The notes beneath the pieces were generated by a model that saw only the letters and a program-made list of their open reading frames with translations, was not told where the DNA came from and did no database searches. Made by a program: the position numbers and the translations under genes. A stretch of 64,000 bases of DNA from Alteromonadaceae bacterium (GTDB taxonomy: Bacteria; Pseudomonadota; Gammaproteobacteria; Enterobacterales; Alteromonadaceae). The stretch is taken from the NCBI GenBank assembly GCA_013373625.1, contig JABXHM010000086.1, positions 1 through 64,000 of the forward strand. Direction: 5' to 3'. This document shows positions 61,576 through 64,000 of this stretch, piece after piece (position 1 is the stretch's first letter; each line of letters opens with the position of its first letter).

Positions 61576-61962
61576 ATGTTTGATAATAAAGTGATTGTTG
61601 AAGACAGTCTGGCCTCAGAGCAACTTGAAGATGGCCGCTACGGCGTCAGTGTCCTGGCGCGTTTACCTTATTACCGGGGGCTGGGGTTGTCGATGGTCGA
61701 AAACATAGCCGTATCCATCGATGGACAGGACGTTCAGCGGGACAACGTAAGGTTTGCAGTACGTGGCAATATGTGGACGCTGGATGAAATGGAAACGGAA
61801 TACGGCGATCGCTGGAACTTTGGGGAGAAGGCCAAAGTGCTCGTGGTCACCGGGGAGCCGCTGGACAGCGGTTCTCATGAAGTGAGTGTCGCCATCACCA
61901 TGCGCGTTTCTTACTTACCTTTCGTTCCCACAACGCGAGACGTTAAAACCTTAAACCTGTAA
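61576..61962 (+). CDS. DUF6379 protein, likely C-glycoside deglycosidase beta subunit
   Basis: 128 residues, all-beta. It begins MFDNKVIVEDSL and contains LPYYRGLGLSMVENIAVSIDG, RFAVRGNMWTLDEME, RWNFGEKAKVLV and a closing beta strand. This is the DUF6379 family, the small beta subunit (DfgB, CarC, DgpC) that makes a complex with the TIM-barrel alpha subunit in C-glycoside deglycosidases. Eight bases after the alpha-like gene, good ribosome binding site (AGGAGG), so both are probably made together. Without the alpha partner it is not expected to be catalytic. Confidence 0.82.
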   Translation: MFDNKVIVEDSLASEQLEDGRYGVSVLARLPYYRGLGLSMVENIAVSIDGQDVQRDNVRFAVRGNMWTLDEMETEYGDRWNFGEKAKVLVVTGEPLDSGSHEVSVAITMRVSYLPFVPTTRDVKTLNL

Positions 61963-62013
61963 TTTACTCTGCCGGGCAGTCATGTTGTGAGTGCCCGGCG
62001 ACTATCGGAGACA

Positions 62014-63015
62014 ATGATGTTGTGCTCTGTGAAACACCTTTACTTCTTTTCTTATGCGCAATTATGCGCAGGACTTTGTGGATTACTTCTGCTGTCCATC
62101 AGTGCTGCAGAAGCGGCAGAGAGTGTTGTGATCCCGGTGCCGGACTATCGTCCACCGCAAACCGTTCAACGTGTAGCCGTCCCAATCGTGCCCGATAGCA
62201 AAGTGAGCAATGTTCTGATTGTCACTGGTGAAAGCTCCTATGAGCATGATTGGACCGGCGTGAACACACAGCTACGCAGTTTAATGCTCAGCAGTGGTAC
62301 TTTTGATGTGCGGGTGCTCGAAGATCCCCGCATGCTGACCGCGCAGGTACTCACCCGCTACGACGTGGTTTTTATCAACTATCTGGGACGCTGGAATTAC
62401 AGCGACAGCGAGGAACAACGCTGGGGCCACACCGCTGAGCAGGCACTTTTTGACTATGCAAAAAAGGGTGGGGGCGTGGTGCTCTACCATGCCTCGTTCA
62501 ATATGGGCGCCCCGTCATGGCCCGCCTTTGAGCGGCTGGCAGGGGGCACGATGCGTCCTCAGTACGGTAGCCGCCGGTCGCCCCCCGATGCGTTTCTGGT
62601 CAGGATTGTCGATCATGATCATCCCGTCACGCAAGGCATGCGCGACTACATCTGGACCATGAATGATGACATGTACACCAATATGTATTGGGATCCGAAA
62701 GCAAAGGTGAGGGTACTTGCGACAGCGTACGATGACCCGGATTTATATACCGAGGCGATCGCCGGACCTAAATATCCACCAAGTCTGTATACGCCTGAGA
62801 AACTTGCCGGTATGTCAGCGATGGCAGCAGATAACCCACAGGTCTGGACTGTGGAGTACGGGACCGGGCGGGTTTTTTGTATCGCTCTGGGACATGGTCC
62901 GGACACCTTGCTGCATGACGGCGTTAAGAGCCTGATCCTGCGGGGAACACAATGGGCTGCCACTGGTGGTGTATCGCTGCCAATTGGTCCTAAAGCCCGG
63001 GCATTTACTGAATAA
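62014..63015 (+). CDS. Secreted ThuA-domain protein
   Basis: 333 residues: signal peptide (LCGLLLLSISAAEAAE), then a ThuA/class I glutamine amidotransferase-like domain. Blocks: VLIVTGESSYEHDW, YDVVFINYLGRWN, GGGVVLYHASFN, HPVTQGM, WDPKAKVRVLATAY and a closing RVFCIALGHGPDTL. ThuA of rhizobia takes part in 3-keto trehalose/glycoside metabolism, and ThuA proteins often cluster with GMC oxidases. ATG 62014 chosen next to GGAG. In this operon it probably acts on an oxidised sugar outside the cytoplasm. Confidence 0.85.
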   Translation: MMLCSVKHLYFFSYAQLCAGLCGLLLLSISAAEAAESVVIPVPDYRPPQTVQRVAVPIVPDSKVSNVLIVTGESSYEHDWTGVNTQLRSLMLSSGTFDVRVLEDPRMLTAQVLTRYDVVFINYLGRWNYSDSEEQRWGHTAEQALFDYAKKGGGVVLYHASFNMGAPSWPAFERLAGGTMRPQYGSRRSPPDAFLVRIVDHDHPVTQGMRDYIWTMNDDMYTNMYWDPKAKVRVLATAYDDPDLYTEAIAGPKYPPSLYTPEKLAGMSAMAADNPQVWTVEYGTGRVFCIALGHGPDTLLHDGVKSLILRGTQWAATGGVSLPIGPKARAFTE

Positions 63016-63029
63016 ATGAGAGTGGAATT

Positions 63030-63599
63030 ATGAATTCAATAGAAAATCAACAGCGCAGAGTCTGGCTCAAACAAGCGATGGCAGCCTGCGGTCTGATTAT
63101 GGCACCCAGTGCCGTATGGGCTGCCAGCAGTCCTGACGGCGCAACAGTCCCTGCATGGTTAACGGCAGTGTGTGATTGTGTTATTCCGGATACCGATGTT
63201 CCTGGCGCCGTTGCTGCAAAAGTTCCCGGGTTTGTGCAAATGGCCGCTGATCATGGACTGGAAGGCGCTAAGGCGTCGTTAATTGCTCAGTTTGAACATT
63301 TGTTTAATGAGTATTCCGGGAATGATCTGACAACATTGAGTGAAACCCGCTTAGAAGCGCACCTTGAACCGCTGGACAGTGCAGCCTACAGCCATCCGCG
63401 GGGACAGGCTTTACCTGACGTGTATGCGGCATGGAAAACGCTCAAATCATTAATTGTACTTGGTTATTACACGTCTGAAATCGGCGCCAGCCAGGCACTC
63501 AGGTACGTGCTGGTGCCCGGAAGGTTTGATCCCGATGTACCGCTTTCTGACAACCCCAAAGCATTTTCTTCAGATTGGACAGGAGTAAAATACGGATGA
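63030..63599 (+). CDS. Gluconate 2-dehydrogenase subunit 3 family protein, Tat-exported
   Basis: 189 residues. The N-terminus QQRRVWLKQAMAACG is a twin-arginine signal with a hydrophobic stretch; the rest resembles the gamma (small) subunit of membrane-bound sugar dehydrogenases (AVCDCVIPDTDVPGA, RYVLVPGRFDPD..). This small subunit carries the export signal and co-exports the folded FAD-bearing large subunit. The large subunit gene starts four bases before its stop. No cytochrome c subunit is visible before the window ends. Confidence 0.87.
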   Translation: MNSIENQQRRVWLKQAMAACGLIMAPSAVWAASSPDGATVPAWLTAVCDCVIPDTDVPGAVAAKVPGFVQMAADHGLEGAKASLIAQFEHLFNEYSGNDLTTLSETRLEAHLEPLDSAAYSHPRGQALPDVYAAWKTLKSLIVLGYYTSEIGASQALRYVLVPGRFDPDVPLSDNPKAFSSDWTGVKYG

Positions 63600-64000
63600 C
63601 ACACAGCAAGCAATACGATGCGATTGTCATAGGCTCCGGTATTACCGGAGGTTGGGCCGCCAAAGAGCTCACCGAAAAAGGCTTAAAGGTGCTGATGGTA
63701 GAACGTGGCGAAGACATCCCGCATCGCACGGGCTACAAAAATGAAATGAAAGCGCCTTGGGAAATGCCCTTCCGCGGTGAAGGAGACCAGAATTATCTGG
63801 ATGAACACTTTCCGGTTCAGCAACATTCCGGGCATTTGGATGAATGGAATCAAGATTACTGGGTTGACGATAAAGCGCAGCCCTACCAAACGCCCGACGA
63901 TACAAAATTTCGCTGGATCCGCGGCTATCATCTTGGTGGTAAATCGTTAATGTGGGGACGTCAGTGTTACCGCTGGAGCGACTACGATTTTAGTGCCAAT
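63596..64000 (+). CDS. GMC-type FAD-dependent sugar dehydrogenase large subunit (partial)
   Basis: 135 residues visible; the rest lies beyond the window. The start overlaps the previous stop (ATGA). N-terminal FAD fold: DAIVIGSGITGGWAAKELTEKGLKVLMVERG with GxGxxG, and the GYHLGGKSLMWGRQ block typical of GMC oxidoreductases of the glucoside 3-dehydrogenase/gluconate dehydrogenase group. No own signal peptide, so export would use the Tat signal of its partner. It would oxidise a hydroxyl (C3 in the best-known relatives) of a glycoside. Confidence 0.85.
   Translation, partial: MTHSKQYDAIVIGSGITGGWAAKELTEKGLKVLMVERGEDIPHRTGYKNEMKAPWEMPFRGEGDQNYLDEHFPVQQHSGHLDEWNQDYWVDDKAQPYQTPDDTKFRWIRGYHLGGKSLMWGRQCYRWSDYDFSAN

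Overview
The window looks like about 64 kb of chromosome from a marine gammaproteobacterium of the Alteromonadales (Alteromonadaceae-like). The evidence is read from the sequence. Housekeeping genes such as zapE, yeeN, rnpB, metK, epd-pgk, ppk-ppx, oxyR and ohr encode proteins of typical gammaproteobacterial form. GC content is moderate, and genes for plant or algal polysaccharide use are interspersed. No tRNA gene, rRNA gene, CRISPR array or intact transposon was recognised.

Layout. 1-5.5 kb: end of zapE, yeeN, a secreted polysaccharide deacetylase, a PEP-CTERM-like exported protein, a divergent LysR/pirin pair, and the RNase P RNA gene. 5.5-8.1 kb: an AT-rich islet beside rnpB with an integrase N-terminal remnant, a multi-pass membrane protein whose reading frame carries an amber codon near its start, and a two-TM protein resembling putative abortive-infection proteins. 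8.2-15.1 kb: DUF945 protein, a Tat-exported PLP enzyme, a queuosine-precursor transporter, a DEDD exonuclease, an Asp/Glu racemase, a beta-barrel protein and a CYTH protein. 15.2-20.3 kb: metK with four MetJ boxes, then epd-pgk-aldolase, in which the aldolase is a class I enzyme of the Staphylococcus type. 20.7-26.1 kb: diguanylate cyclase, ppk1-ppx and gcvR. 26.3-34.8 kb: phosphate locus pstC-pstA-pstB-phoU (no pstS), a Pit transporter preceded by a Pho-box-like site, and an OprP/O-like porin. 35-41.3 kb: a 44-residue small protein, an ECF sigma/anti-sigma/coiled-coil operon, oxyR, ohr/ohrR with palindromic operators, a CX5R phosphatase-like protein and a hemolysin III protein. 41.3-45.7 kb: a short repeat, an SGNH esterase lipoprotein and a GH9 glycosidase. 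46-51.3 kb: an envelope-modification operon (GT2, VTT protein, ArnT-like GT39, EptA-like transferase, DgkA). 51.7-52.2 kb: a truncated nhaC.

52.8-64 kb is the most interesting part. Two divergent operons flank a TetR regulator. The minus-strand operon encodes a GPH-family sugar symporter and four xylose-isomerase-like TIM-barrel proteins. The plus-strand operon encodes an MFS transporter, a fifth TIM-barrel protein directly followed by a DUF6379 protein (the alpha/beta pair of C-glycoside deglycosidases), a secreted ThuA protein, a Tat-exported gluconate-2-dehydrogenase-subunit-3-like protein, and a GMC flavoprotein cut by the window end. Together these suggest a pathway that oxidises a glycoside at C3 in the periplasm, imports it, and cleaves the 3-keto (possibly C-linked) glycoside without a glycoside hydrolase. 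Near-identical palindromes containing TTAGAAT lie in front of both operons and are the likely TetR operators.
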